Of a stretch of 64,000 nucleotides of DNA, positions 49,261 to 59,069 are shown one piece after another. The first letter of the stretch is position 1. Every line of letters begins with the position of its first letter. Source of the stretch: Mycolicibacterium tusciae (lineage in GTDB: Bacteria; Actinomycetota; Actinomycetes; Mycobacteriales; Mycobacteriaceae). The notes under the pieces are model-generated. The model was given only the letters and a program-made list of their open reading frames with translations, did not search any database and was not told where the DNA came from. The translations under genes were made by a program, and so were the position numbers. The DNA lies in assembly GCF_002086795.1 (NCBI RefSeq), contig NZ_MVIM01000007.1, forward strand, positions 293,340-357,339, in the 5' to 3' direction.

Positions 49261-50160
49261 ATGACCGACATCAGCGCTGATGACGAGCTCGCCTCCCTTT
49301 CCGAGTTCACCTTCCTGCGGGAGAACGCCAAGCAGGCCGGAGCGACGGGTCCGCTACCGACTGTCGACCGCATCAATTCCGCGGCCATCAGCGCGCTGAA
49401 GTTCGGCGCCGCCGCGCCACGGGTCGTGTTCCTGCATGGCGGCGGACAGAACGCGCACACCTGGGACACCGTGATCATCGGCCTCGGCGAGCCGGCCCTG
49501 TCGATCGATCTGCCGGGGCACGGGCGCTCGGCATGGCGCGAGGACGGCGACTACGGGCCCAAGCTGAATGCCACCGCCGTCGAACCCGTCGTGCGCGCGT
49601 TCGCGCCGGGCGCCGACCTGGTCGTCGGAATGTCGCTGGGTGGGCTCACCGCACTGCGACTGGCGGTCACCGCACCCGACCTCGTGCGCAAGCTGGTCCT
49701 CGTCGACGTGACGCCGTCGGCGCCCGAGCGGCACACCGAGATGACTGACGAACAGAAGGGCACCGTCGCGCTGGTTCAGGGCGAGAAGTCGTTCCCGAGC
49801 TTCGACGCGATGCTCGAAGTCACCGTCGCCGCCGCACCCCATCGGGACCGGGAGTCGTTGCGGCGCGGGGTTTTCCACAACGCCAAACGGCTCGACGACG
49901 GCACCTGGACATGGCGCTACGACTCGATCCGCAAGGGTGAGGGCTTCGACGGGTTGTGGGACGACGTCCCCAAACTCACGACACCGACGACGTTGGTGCG
50001 GGGCGCGAACTCGTTCTTCGTCAATGACGACGACGCCGCCGAATTCGCCCGAATCGCACCGGGATTCCAGACCGTACACATCGTCGAGGACTCCGGACAC
50101 TCGGTGCAGAGCGATCAGCCGGTGCGGCTCGTCGAGATCTTGCGCGGGTTGCTCGACTAG
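49261..50160 (+). CDS. Alpha/beta hydrolase, Rv0045c-type esterase
   Basis: 299 residues. HGGGQNAHTWDTV oxyanion loop, nucleophile elbow GMSLGG (Ser near residue 122), catalytic His in EDSGHSVQSDQP near 281. It matches the M. tuberculosis Rv0045c ester hydrolase in position and motifs. Cytoplasmic, no signal peptide. It follows ino1 on the same strand after the hairpin at 49187-49243, so transcription may be separate. Confidence 0.9.
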   Translation: MTDISADDELASLSEFTFLRENAKQAGATGPLPTVDRINSAAISALKFGAAAPRVVFLHGGGQNAHTWDTVIIGLGEPALSIDLPGHGRSAWREDGDYGPKLNATAVEPVVRAFAPGADLVVGMSLGGLTALRLAVTAPDLVRKLVLVDVTPSAPERHTEMTDEQKGTVALVQGEKSFPSFDAMLEVTVAAAPHRDRESLRRGVFHNAKRLDDGTWTWRYDSIRKGEGFDGLWDDVPKLTTPTTLVRGANSFFVNDDDAAEFARIAPGFQTVHIVEDSGHSVQSDQPVRLVEILRGLLD

Positions 50161-50289
50161 CTTTTCGCCGCGCTCGATCGTTTGATTTCCGTTCATCTGT
50201 TGCTTGCCGACTACTACACCTGTTGTCGTAGGTTTTCGCGCGTCTGGCCGCAGCCCTGGCCGGGCAGCCCAACAGAAGGAACCGCAGCC

Positions 50290-52362
50290 ATGACGCTCGT
50301 GCCTCTCAATCTGCTCGTCACCCACAACGGCAAGTCCAAGCGTCAGCACATCACCTGCGTCTACAAGTGCGGCGACGCATGCTCCAAGCCCGTCCCCAAC
50401 ACCAGCGACAACGAGTATTTCGGCGACATCGTCAAAGCGGTGTCGCGCCGCTCGATGCTGCGGGCCGGCGGCATCGCGGTGCTGGCCGTGGGTGCCGGTT
50501 CCGCATTGGCCGCCTGCGGAACCGCCGAACAGCCGGCCGCCACACCGACCTCGTCGTCCGCGGCTCCCGCCGAGCCGCCCCCGGGCATGAAGTTCAGCTC
50601 GGTCGCGCCCAACAGCGAGGACGTCGTCGTCATCCCCGACGGCTACCAGCAGGCGGTCGTGATCAGCTGGGGCGACCCCGTGCTGCCCGGTGCCCCGAAG
50701 TTCGACGTCGCCCGGCAGACCGGTGCCGCCCAGCGGGCACAATTCGGCTTCAACAACGACTTCGCCGGTCTGCTGCCGATCCCGGGTCAGCAGAACCGCT
50801 TCCTGCTGGTGACCAACTTCGAGTACGTCGACCCGATCTTCATGTTCCCCGGCTACGACAAGGACAAGCCGACCCGCGAGCAGTTCGACGTCGAAATCGC
50901 CGCCGTCGGCATGGGTGTCGTCGAGGTCGAACGCACGCCGCAGGGCCTCAAACCCGTGATGGGCCGCTACAACCGGCGCATCACCGCCGACACCCCGATG
51001 ACGCTCACCGGTCCCGCCGCGGGCACCGACTTCGTCAAGACCGCCGCCGACCCGGCCGGGCGCACCGTCGCAGGCACCTTCGCCAACTGCGCGGGCGGCG
51101 TAACCCCCTGGGGCACAGTGCTTTCCGGCGAAGAGAACTTTCAGGACTATTTCGGTGCCGCCGAGGGATCGCCCGCGCCTGCCCCGGTGGACGCCGACCG
51201 CCTCGACCGCTACGGCATCTCCGCCGAACCGTCGGAACTGCTCTGGGAGACGTTCGACCAACGCTTCGACCTGGTGACCACGCCCAACGAGCCCAACCGC
51301 TTCGGCTACATCGTCGAGCTCAACCCGTGGGATCCGGCCTCGGCGCCGGTGAAGCACTCGGCGATGGGCCGGCTCAAGCACGAGGGCGCCAACATCTACG
51401 TCACCGACGACGGCACCGTGGTCGCGTACACCGGCGACGACGAACGCTTCGACTACATGTACAAATTCGTCTCGAGCAAGAAGATGCGCCCCGGCACCGA
51501 TCCGGCCGCCATCGCCTACAACATGACGCTGCTCGATGAGGGCACGCTCTACGTCGCGAAGCTCTCCAGCGACATCCCGGCCAACGAGATCGACGGCTCG
51601 GGCAAGCTGCCGTCGAAGGGCTCGTTCAGCGGCACGGGCACCTGGCTGCCGTTGCTGCGCTCGGGCCCCGACGGGCAGGCCGAGTCGCTGGTCGACGGCA
51701 TCTCACCGCAGGAGGCCGCGATCTTCACCCGGATGGCCGCCGACAAGGCAGGCGCCACCAAAATGGACCGGCCCGAGGACTTCGAGGCCAACCCGAAGAC
51801 CGGCAAGGTCTACGTCGCGCTGACCAACAACAACGAGCGCGGCGCCGCCGGGGAGGCCCCACCGGATGCGGCCAACCCGCGCAACGACAACAAGAGCGGT
51901 CAGGTCCTCGAGATCACCGACAACCACGCGGGTACCGACTTCACCTGGGATCTGCTGCTGGTGTGCGGCGACCCCGCCGCGGCCGACACCTACTTCGGCG
52001 GGTTCGACAAGACGAAGGTCAGCCCTATTTCCTGCCCGGACAACCTGGCGTTCGACAGCCACGGCAACCTGTGGATATCGACCGACGGCAACGCACTCGA
52101 CTCCAACGACGGGCTGTTCGCCGTCGCGTTGGAAGGTCCCGGCCGCGGCGAGACCAAGCAGTTCCTCACAGTGCCACTCGGTGCGGAGGCATGCGGCCCG
52201 ATCGTCACCGACGATCTCGTGACGGTGTGCGTGCAGCATCCCGGCGAGTACGACGACAACAGCATCGACAACCCGGTGTCACGCTGGCCCGAAGGCGGCA
52301 ACGGGACGGCACGGCCGTCGGTGGTCGCGGTGTGGAGGACCGACGGGAATATTGGAACGTGA
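50290..52362 (+). CDS. PhoX-like (DUF839) phosphatase with Tat signal
   Basis: 690 residues from the ATG at 50290. The Arg-Arg of SRRSMLRAGGIAVLAVGAGS (residues about 53-72) is a Tat signal and ALAACG forms a lipobox, so the mature protein is likely a folded, lipid-anchored exported enzyme. PhoX-type blocks include GFNNDFAGLLPI, ANCAGGVTPWGTVLSGEENF, RFDYMYKFVS and SCPDNLAFDSHGNLWISTDG. PhoX enzymes are calcium/iron alkaline phosphatases. About 50 residues precede the signal, which is usual for this mycobacterial group. Confidence 0.85.
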   Translation: MTLVPLNLLVTHNGKSKRQHITCVYKCGDACSKPVPNTSDNEYFGDIVKAVSRRSMLRAGGIAVLAVGAGSALAACGTAEQPAATPTSSSAAPAEPPPGMKFSSVAPNSEDVVVIPDGYQQAVVISWGDPVLPGAPKFDVARQTGAAQRAQFGFNNDFAGLLPIPGQQNRFLLVTNFEYVDPIFMFPGYDKDKPTREQFDVEIAAVGMGVVEVERTPQGLKPVMGRYNRRITADTPMTLTGPAAGTDFVKTAADPAGRTVAGTFANCAGGVTPWGTVLSGEENFQDYFGAAEGSPAPAPVDADRLDRYGISAEPSELLWETFDQRFDLVTTPNEPNRFGYIVELNPWDPASAPVKHSAMGRLKHEGANIYVTDDGTVVAYTGDDERFDYMYKFVSSKKMRPGTDPAAIAYNMTLLDEGTLYVAKLSSDIPANEIDGSGKLPSKGSFSGTGTWLPLLRSGPDGQAESLVDGISPQEAAIFTRMAADKAGATKMDRPEDFEANPKTGKVYVALTNNNERGAAGEAPPDAANPRNDNKSGQVLEITDNHAGTDFTWDLLLVCGDPAAADTYFGGFDKTKVSPISCPDNLAFDSHGNLWISTDGNALDSNDGLFAVALEGPGRGETKQFLTVPLGAEACGPIVTDDLVTVCVQHPGEYDDNSIDNPVSRWPEGGNGTARPSVVAVWRTDGNIGT

Positions 52363-52381
52363 TCGCGGTTACAGATAAATC

Positions 52382-53173
52382 GTGAGCAATCCAATTCGTG
52401 TCGGCGTTCAGCTGCAACCCCAACACGCCCCGCAATACAGCCACCTCCGCGACGCGGTGCGGCGCTGTGAAGACATCGGTGTCGACGTCGCGTTCAACTG
52501 GGATCACTTCTTCCCGCTGTACGGCGACCCCGATGGTGCGCACTACGAATGCTGGACGATGCTCGGCGCGTGGGCCGAGCAGACGACCCGGCTGGAAATC
52601 GGCGCGCTGGTTACCTGCAACTCGTACCGCAATCCCGAGTTGCTCGCCGATATGGCGCGCACCGTCGACAACATCAGCGACGGCCGGCTGATCCTGGGTA
52701 TCGGTTCAGGCTGGAAGCAGAAGGACTACGACGAATACGGCTACGAGTTCGGTACTGCGGGTAGCCGCCTCGACGACCTGGCGGGCGCGCTGCCGCGGAT
52801 CACGTCGCGGCTCGCCAAGCTCAATCCGGCACCGACGCGGGACATTCCGATCCTCATCGGTGGTGGTGGTGAGAAGAAGACATTGCGCCTGGTCGCCCAG
52901 TACGGCGACATCTGGCACAGCTTCGCCGACAGTGCCGAGTACCCGCGCAAGGCCGAAGTGCTCGACGGCCATTGCGCCGAGGTCGGGCGCGATCCCGCTG
53001 AAATCGAGAGGTCAGCGGGTGTCGCCGGCGACGACGAGGACGCGCTGCTCAAGGAGGCCGACGCATTGGCGGGGCTCGGAGTGACCCTGCTGACCGTCGG
53101 CGTCAACGGCCCCGACTACGATCTGACGCGAGCAGAGGCTTTGTGTCGCTGGCGCGCGGGTCGCACCGGCTAA
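52382..53173 (+). CDS. LLM-class F420-dependent oxidoreductase (Rv0044c homologue)
   Basis: 263 residues from a GTG at 52382, 19 bases after the PhoX-like gene. Luciferase-like (beta/alpha)8 barrel: VAFNWDHFFPLYGDPDG, TTRLEIGALVTCNSYRNPEL, LILGIGSGWKQKDYDEYGYE and PILIGGGGEKKTLRLVAQY. Mycobacterial members of this group mostly use coenzyme F420 as hydride carrier. Substrate unknown. The GntR gene follows on the same strand, 59 bases later. Confidence 0.9.
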   Translation: MSNPIRVGVQLQPQHAPQYSHLRDAVRRCEDIGVDVAFNWDHFFPLYGDPDGAHYECWTMLGAWAEQTTRLEIGALVTCNSYRNPELLADMARTVDNISDGRLILGIGSGWKQKDYDEYGYEFGTAGSRLDDLAGALPRITSRLAKLNPAPTRDIPILIGGGGEKKTLRLVAQYGDIWHSFADSAEYPRKAEVLDGHCAEVGRDPAEIERSAGVAGDDEDALLKEADALAGLGVTLLTVGVNGPDYDLTRAEALCRWRAGRTG

Positions 53174-53232
53174 TTACTGAAGCTGCGTAACTGCTCCGGG
53201 TCGGGTATATGCCGTGAGAGGCTTGTACCGCC

Positions 53233-53910
53233 ATGCCCAAGAAGTATGGATTCAAAGAGAAGGACCTCGTGGTGGCGCACGTGGTCAACCTGATTCTGAC
53301 CGGCAAACTCCGGTCCGGAGATCGAGTGGACCGCAACGAGATTGCGCACGAACTCGGGGTTTCGCGGGTGCCCATTCAGGAAGCCGTCGTACAACTCGAG
53401 CACGACGGCATCCTGTCGACGCAATATCACCGGGGCGCTTACGTGGAGACGTTCGACGAATCCGTCGTCCGCGAGCACCACGAGATCTACGGAATGCTCA
53501 GCGGTGTCGCGTCGGCGCGCGCAGCCGACGTCCGGAACCCGGCGCACCTCCACCAGCTCAGTACCTTTCTGGATACGATGCGCGCCAACATCGACTCGCG
53601 CGCCTTCCAGGACGCGGCGTTTCAATTCCGCGTCCTGATCAACGAGGAGTACTCGGGCCCACGGCTACTCGCCGTCATCCGCGGGTCGCAGTCGTTCATG
53701 CCGCGGGCATTCTGGCCGGTTTACCAAGACAATCACCGAGATCTGCTGCGGTTTCTCGAGGCGGACTACGACGCCATACGCGCCGGCGACGGCCCGGCCG
53801 CGCGTGCCGCCAACAACGGGCGGGCCGCGCTCATGGCGCAGATCATGCTCACCGAACTGGTGCGGCGCGGGGTTCTGCCACCCCAGGGCGCGGCGCAGGT
53901 TGGGTTCTGA
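53233..53910 (+). CDS. GntR-family regulator (FadR/FCD type, Rv0043c homologue)
   Basis: 225 residues. Winged helix at about 8-75: LRSGDRVDRNEIAHELGVSR followed by VPIQEAVVQLEHDGILSTQY. The FCD-type C-terminal domain (about 85-215) holds YGMLSGVASARAA and the metal-binding-like HRDLLRFLEA. Likely controls the LLM oxidoreductase or the downstream ABC importer; no palindrome stands out in the 59- or 48-base gaps. Confidence 0.88.
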   Translation: MPKKYGFKEKDLVVAHVVNLILTGKLRSGDRVDRNEIAHELGVSRVPIQEAVVQLEHDGILSTQYHRGAYVETFDESVVREHHEIYGMLSGVASARAADVRNPAHLHQLSTFLDTMRANIDSRAFQDAAFQFRVLINEEYSGPRLLAVIRGSQSFMPRAFWPVYQDNHRDLLRFLEADYDAIRAGDGPAARAANNGRAALMAQIMLTELVRRGVLPPQGAAQVGF

Positions 53911-53958
53911 ACGAGCCGAAGGCGGTCCGTCCGCGCCAGAGGTCGATACCTTGCAGGG

Positions 53959-55728
53959 ATGAGCTTCTGTAGGACACTCGCCGTGGCGCTCATCGCACTG
54001 CTGGTCGGCAGCATCGGGATGGCTGGGCCCGCGGCGGCCCAGGTCGACCAGTGCGCACCGCCCGGCATCAAGAGCGCCAGCGCGCTACCGACCAACCTCG
54101 CGACCGCCGCCACCGGACCCGAGGAGGACCGGTACACCACCGCGACCGTGCAGCCGCTGGAATCCATCGACGTCACGGCGCTCGGACTGAGCGAGCCGGG
54201 CACGCTCACCGTCGGCACGCTGTCGGACGCACCGCCGAGCATCTGCATCGACTCGGCGGGCCAGTTCACTGGATTCGACAACGAGCTACTGCGGGCTATC
54301 GCCGAAAAGCTGGGCCTGAGAATCAATTTCGTCGGCACCGAGTTCTCCGGTCTGCTGGCACAGGTGGCGTCGCGCCGCTTCGATGTCGGGTCGTCGTCGA
54401 TCACCACCACCGACGCGCGTCGCCGCACAGTCGGTTTCACCAACGGCTACGACTTCGGCTACTTCTCGCTCGTCGTGCCAACAGGGTCGCCGATCACCGG
54501 ATTCGAGAAGCTCGCCGCGGGACAGCGCATCGGCGTTGTGCAGGGCACCGTCCAGGAGGCGTACGTCATCGACACGCTCGGCCTGGATCCCGTCAAGTTC
54601 CCGGACTACAACACCGTCTACGCCAGCCTTAAAACCCGGCAGATCGACGCCTGGGTGGCGCCGTCACAGCAGGCGTCTGGCACAGTGCAACCGGGCGATC
54701 CCGCCGAGATCATCGAAAACACCTTCAGCTTGGACAATTTCGTCGCTTGGGCGGTCGCGAACGACAACCCGCCGCTCATCAACGCGCTGAATTCCGGGCT
54801 CGACGCGATCATCGCCGACGGCACGTGGTCGCGGCTCTACACCGATTGGGTGCCGCGCGCGCTGCCGCCCGGATGGAAACCGGGCTCGAAGGCTGCGCCC
54901 GCACCGCAGCTTCCCGACTTCGACGCGATCGCGGCCGAGAACCAGGAGGCGCCTTCGGCGGCGGCCGCGCCCAAGTCGACCCTGTCCCAATTGGCAGCGG
55001 CGTTCGGCAACTGGGAGTTGTACAAACAGGCCGTCCCCGACCTGTTCAAGACCGGCCTGCCGAACACCTTGATTCTGACAGTCAGCGCGGCCGTGATCGG
55101 TTTGACGCTCGGCATGGCACTGGCGGTGGCGGGCATCTCCCGGCATCGCTGGCTCCGTTGGCCGGCGCGGGTGTACACCGACATCTTCCGCGGACTGCCC
55201 GAAGTGGTGATCATTCTGCTGATCGGACTCGGGCTCGGCCCGGTGGTCGGCGGGCTCACGGGAAACAATCCGTATCCGCTCGGCATCGCCGCACTTGGTC
55301 TGATGGCCGCCGCGTACGTTGGGGAGATCTTCCGGTCAGGCATCCAGAGCGTCGAGTCCGGGCAGATGGAAGCATCGCGCGCGCTGGGCTTCTCGTACTC
55401 GTCGTCGATGCGGCTGGTGGTGATCCCGCAGGGCATCCGCAGGGTGCTGCCCGCCTTGATGAACCAATTCATCTCGCTGCTGAAGGCGTCTTCGCTGGTG
55501 TACTTCCTCGGGCTGATCGCCACCCAGCGCGAGCTGTTCCAGGTCGGCCGCGACCTCAACGCGCAGACCGGCAACCTGTCACCATTGGTCGCCGCCGGAA
55601 TCTTCTACCTGCTGCTCACGGTCCCGCTGACACACTTGGTCAACTACATCGACGGCCGGTTGCGCCGCGGCAACAAACCCGCCGCGGAAGACCCGCTCGA
55701 GCTGTCGCGGACGCAGGAGATGATCTGA
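53959..55728 (+). CDS. Amino-acid ABC transporter: substrate-binding protein fused to permease
   Basis: 589 residues. Signal peptide (about 1-30, LAVALIALLVGSIGMAGPAA), then a type II periplasmic binding domain (about 60-300; LTVGTLSDAPPSICIDSAGQ and FDVGSSSITTTDARRRTVGF), a linker, and a HisM/GlnP permease (about 350-575) with the EAA loop MEASRALGFSYSSSMRLVVI and PQGIRRVLPALMNQF. Polar amino acids are the likely cargo. The fusion tethers one binding domain per permease. Its TGA overlaps the ATG of the ATPase gene (TGATG). Confidence 0.93.
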   Translation: MSFCRTLAVALIALLVGSIGMAGPAAAQVDQCAPPGIKSASALPTNLATAATGPEEDRYTTATVQPLESIDVTALGLSEPGTLTVGTLSDAPPSICIDSAGQFTGFDNELLRAIAEKLGLRINFVGTEFSGLLAQVASRRFDVGSSSITTTDARRRTVGFTNGYDFGYFSLVVPTGSPITGFEKLAAGQRIGVVQGTVQEAYVIDTLGLDPVKFPDYNTVYASLKTRQIDAWVAPSQQASGTVQPGDPAEIIENTFSLDNFVAWAVANDNPPLINALNSGLDAIIADGTWSRLYTDWVPRALPPGWKPGSKAAPAPQLPDFDAIAAENQEAPSAAAAPKSTLSQLAAAFGNWELYKQAVPDLFKTGLPNTLILTVSAAVIGLTLGMALAVAGISRHRWLRWPARVYTDIFRGLPEVVIILLIGLGLGPVVGGLTGNNPYPLGIAALGLMAAAYVGEIFRSGIQSVESGQMEASRALGFSYSSSMRLVVIPQGIRRVLPALMNQFISLLKASSLVYFLGLIATQRELFQVGRDLNAQTGNLSPLVAAGIFYLLLTVPLTHLVNYIDGRLRRGNKPAAEDPLELSRTQEMI

Positions 55729-56468
55729 TGACCAGTCCTGCTGAGCCGGTCTCGTTGAGCGCCAACGACATTCACCTTTCATTCGGTCCGAACGCGGTGC
55801 TGCGCGGTGTGGACATCGACGTACCCGCGGGCACCACCACGGCGGTCATCGGGCCGTCGGGGTCGGGAAAGTCGACGTTGTTGCGGACGCTGAACCGGTT
55901 GTACGAGCCTGATCGCGGCGACATCCTGCTGGACGGCCGCTCGGTGCTGGCCGACAATCCAGACCAGTTGCGGCAGCGCATCGGAATGGTCTTCCAACAG
56001 TTCAACCTCTTCCCGCACCGCAGCGTGCTGGACAACGTGACGCTCGCGCCGCGCAAGCTCAAGCGGCTCGACGCCGAGCAGGCGCGCGAACTCGGGTTGG
56101 CCCAACTGGACCGCGTCGGACTGAGGCTCAAGGCCGCGGTCCGCCCGTCGACCCTGTCCGGCGGGCAACAACAACGGGTGGCGATCGCGCGGGCGCTGGC
56201 GATGGCGCCGGAGGTGATGTTCTTCGACGAGGCCACCTCCGCGTTGGACCCCGAATTGGTGAAAGGCGTGCTGGCGCTCATCGCCGAGCTCGGCGCCGAC
56301 GGCATGACGATGATCGTCGTCACCCACGAAATGGGCTTCGCCCAGTCCGCGTCGGACTCCGTGGTGTTCATGGACCATGGGAAGGTCGTCGAGTCCGGTT
56401 CACCCGACCAGGTGTTCGGGGCGGCCGAGACGGACCGGCTTCGGCGCTTCCTTTCGCAAGTTCTCTGA
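55728..56468 (+). CDS. Amino-acid ABC transporter ATP-binding protein (GlnQ type)
   Basis: 246 residues starting in the TGATG overlap. Walker A GPSGSGKST (about 40-48), Q-loop MVFQQFNLFPH, signature LSGGQQQR, Walker B VMFFDEATSALDP and H-loop VVTHEMGFA are all present. It powers the fused receptor-permease encoded just upstream; two copies are expected per transporter. There is no separate binding-protein gene nearby. Confidence 0.95.
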   Translation: MTSPAEPVSLSANDIHLSFGPNAVLRGVDIDVPAGTTTAVIGPSGSGKSTLLRTLNRLYEPDRGDILLDGRSVLADNPDQLRQRIGMVFQQFNLFPHRSVLDNVTLAPRKLKRLDAEQARELGLAQLDRVGLRLKAAVRPSTLSGGQQQRVAIARALAMAPEVMFFDEATSALDPELVKGVLALIAELGADGMTMIVVTHEMGFAQSASDSVVFMDHGKVVESGSPDQVFGAAETDRLRRFLSQVL

Positions 56469-56525
56469 GCTTTACGTGCTCGTCACACAACTTGGCAGGC
56501 TCAGACAGGTTAGACTGCCGAAATT

Positions 56526-56972
56526 ATGGTGGAGACCGAACCGCAGGTCGCTGAGCTGGCCGGAGAGCTGCAGCGCGTCCTCTCCCGGTTGTTCTCCGTG
56601 CTCCGCCGCAGCGATCCCAGTCGGGACGCCGCCACCAATGATCTGACTCTTGCCCAGTTGTCGATTCTGCTGACCCTGCTGGAGCAGGGGCCGATCAGGA
56701 TGACCGAACTCGCCGCGCACGAACGGGTGCGCACCCCGACGACGACGGTCGCGATCCGCCGGCTGGAAAAACTCGGGCTGGTGAAGCGCTCGCGGGATCC
56801 CTCCGACCTACGGGCGGTACTGGTCGACATCACCCCCGAGGGCCTGGCCCAGCATCAGGAAGCGTTGGCCAATCGGCGGGCCTTTCTGGCCAAGCTGCTC
56901 GAAAAGCTCGGACCCGAAGACCTCGAAACGCTGAGCAAGGCGCTGGTCCCGCTCGAGCGCATCGCCGAATAA
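56526..56972 (+). CDS. MarR-family regulator (Rv0042c homologue)
   Basis: 148 residues. Winged helix: LTLAQLSILLTLLEQGPIRM, TELAAHERVRTPTTTVAIRR, LEKLGLVKRSRDPSDLRAVL. Dimerisation helices lie at both ends. It starts 57 bases after the ABC ATPase gene and is convergent with the hydrolase gene at 56977 (4-base gap). Its targets cannot be predicted from the window. Confidence 0.92.
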   Translation: MVETEPQVAELAGELQRVLSRLFSVLRRSDPSRDAATNDLTLAQLSILLTLLEQGPIRMTELAAHERVRTPTTTVAIRRLEKLGLVKRSRDPSDLRAVLVDITPEGLAQHQEALANRRAFLAKLLEKLGPEDLETLSKALVPLERIAE

Positions 56973-56976
56973 CCTC

Positions 56977-58317
56977 TCAGCCCAACCAATCCAGCACCGC
57001 CGCGGCGGTCCATGACTGCTGCATGCTGCCCAACGGTTCGCCGGTGAAAGGTTCGTAGTACTCGGCGAAGGTGCCGTCGCTGACCTGTCGCAGCCCTTCG
57101 CGCCGAAGGATCAACGACCGTTCGGCCCAGCCACGGCGCGCGAAGCACCACGAGAACAGCCACGTCGTCACCGGCCAGACCGGCCCACGCCAGTACTCGC
57201 GCGAGCGGAAGTCCCGCGACACCGGCGACGTCGTCGGAATCAGCGCGAACTTCAGGTCCGGATGCCCGCAGAAGCGCGGCCCCTCCAACAACCGCAGCAA
57301 GGCACGCTCTTTCTCGTGCGGCAGCCCGCCACACAGCAGCGGCGCGAACTGCGCGACGGTTTCGGTGGCCACCCACTTCTCGGCCCGCACGTCGTAATCC
57401 CTTGCCGCGCCGTTACGTTCGTCGGCGGTTTCGACGACGCCCCTGCGGAACCGCTCGGCCCAGGCGTACAGGTCCCGCACGTCGGAGCGGGGCCGCTTGT
57501 AGTCCTCGCCGATCTCGGCCAGCACATCGCACGCCACGGCGAGGATCGCCGATACGAACACGTCCTCGACGGCGAAGCTCATCACCTTGGGGAGCAACTC
57601 GTCGTCGTAACGAGCCGACTTCATCTCCTCGAGCAACCACAGATAGCGGTCGTACTCGATGTCCGACGGCCGCTGGCTGGCGTCGGTGACGATCGCGTTG
57701 TCCGCGCGCTGGTATTCGGGCAGCCGGCCGGGAACGACGTTGGCGTACGCGCTGTCCCACCGCGGCGAATTGTCCATGCCGGACTCCCAGCCGTGGTACA
57801 TCGTGACCCGGCCGCGCGATCTGGGGTCGCGGGCCTCAGCGAGCCAGCGGTGCCACCGGACCAGGTCGTCCCACCGGCGGTCGAGGAACGCCTCGGCGAC
57901 GGCGCGGGTCGACCGGCCACGACTGCGGGCGTGATCGAGGATGCGCTGCACCGCGATCGCGTGCACCGGCGGCTGGGTGATGCCCGAGGTGTGGCGGTTG
58001 CGCGGGGCGTTGACGGCAAGCGCTGACGTGGCCCACCGCGCCGGTCCCGGGAAGTATCCGTCCACGCCGTTGGCGAAGACGATGTGCGGGATCATGCCGT
58101 TGGCCCACTGCGCCGACAGCAGGGTGTCGAGCTCGACCACGGCGCGCTCGACGCTCAGCGGAGCCAGCCCGATCGCCACGAAAGCAGCGTCCCAGCTCCA
58201 CATATGCGGATACAGCAGCGGCGCCGCCGTGGTCATGGTGCCCAGGTCGTTGCCACGCAAAAGGTACGCGGCGCGGGCCGCCAGTTGCGTCGGCGCGAAG
58301 CCGGAATCGTGGGCCAT
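56977..58317 (-). CDS. ggh: Glucosylglycerate hydrolase (GH63-like)
   Basis: 446 residues from the ATG at 58317, a length matching the characterised enzyme of fast-growing mycobacteria (M. hassiacum). It has an (alpha/alpha)6 barrel fold with YPHMWSWDAAFVAIGLAPLS (catalytic-type Asp), YHGWESGMDNSPRWDSAY and YWRGPVWPVTTWLFSWCFA, then EYYEPFTGEPLGSMQQSW. It hydrolyses glucosylglycerate, a compatible solute that accumulates under nitrogen limitation, to glucose and glycerate, allowing recovery. Divergent from the SDR gene at 58371. Confidence 0.92.
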   Translation of the reverse strand: MAHDSGFAPTQLAARAAYLLRGNDLGTMTTAAPLLYPHMWSWDAAFVAIGLAPLSVERAVVELDTLLSAQWANGMIPHIVFANGVDGYFPGPARWATSALAVNAPRNRHTSGITQPPVHAIAVQRILDHARSRGRSTRAVAEAFLDRRWDDLVRWHRWLAEARDPRSRGRVTMYHGWESGMDNSPRWDSAYANVVPGRLPEYQRADNAIVTDASQRPSDIEYDRYLWLLEEMKSARYDDELLPKVMSFAVEDVFVSAILAVACDVLAEIGEDYKRPRSDVRDLYAWAERFRRGVVETADERNGAARDYDVRAEKWVATETVAQFAPLLCGGLPHEKERALLRLLEGPRFCGHPDLKFALIPTTSPVSRDFRSREYWRGPVWPVTTWLFSWCFARRGWAERSLILRREGLRQVSDGTFAEYYEPFTGEPLGSMQQSWTAAAVLDWLG

Positions 58318-58370
58318 CGTGTCAATGATGCGACGGCCGGGCACGAGTTGCAGGTCGGTAGGGTGACTTC

Positions 58371-59069
58371 GTGTCGAATGTCGCCGCCGACGCGGCCCGA
58401 ATGCCGACGGCGATGATCACCGGGGCCTCGCGCGGGCTCGGTGCGGCCATCGCCGGTGCGCTCGCACCCACCCATACGTTGTTCCTCGCGGGGCGGCCGT
58501 CGGCGGAACTCGACGCCGTCGCCGCCGAGTACGGGGCCACCACGTGGCCGGTCGATTTCGGCGATCTCGACGCCATCGAGGTCGCCGTCGAACCGATCGT
58601 CGAGCTGGACGTCCTGATCCACAACGCGGGCGTCGCGTACCCGGCCACCGTTCCCGAGTCGACAGTCGACGAGTGGCGCTCCACCATGATCGTGAATGTC
58701 GTTGGCCCGGTGGCACTTACGCTGCCGCTGCTGCCTGCACTGCGCGCCGCCAGAGGCCACGTCGTCTTCGTGAACTCCGGTGCGGGCATCAACGCCTCTC
58801 CCGGCCTGGCGTCCTACTCCGCGAGCAAGTTCGCCCTACGCGGGTTCGCCGACTCCCTACGCAACGACGAGCCGTCGCTGCGGGTGACCTCGGTGCACCC
58901 GGGCCGGATCGCGACCGAGATGCAGGAAGGTCTGGTCGCCTACGAGGGTCGCGACTACGACCCGTCGCACTACCTGAGCCCCGAGACTGTCGCCAAAGTC
59001 ATCGCCGACGCGGTCAACGCGCCGCCCGACGCGCACGTCCACGAGGTGATCGTCCGCCCTCGGTCGTGA
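58371..59069 (+). CDS. Short-chain dehydrogenase/reductase
   Basis: 232 residues from a GTG at 58371. AMITGASRGLGAAIAGALAP (TGxxxGxG), HNAGVAYP (NNAG-like), then FVNSGAGINASPGLASYSAS with Tyr-x-x-x-Lys in YSASK give the full catalytic set. It is smaller than classical SDRs by about 20 residues and ends in VIVRPRS. Its stop codon lies within the first palindromic repeat at 59068-59116. Substrate unknown. Confidence 0.9.
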   Translation: MSNVAADAARMPTAMITGASRGLGAAIAGALAPTHTLFLAGRPSAELDAVAAEYGATTWPVDFGDLDAIEVAVEPIVELDVLIHNAGVAYPATVPESTVDEWRSTMIVNVVGPVALTLPLLPALRAARGHVVFVNSGAGINASPGLASYSASKFALRGFADSLRNDEPSLRVTSVHPGRIATEMQEGLVAYEGRDYDPSHYLSPETVAKVIADAVNAPPDAHVHEVIVRPRS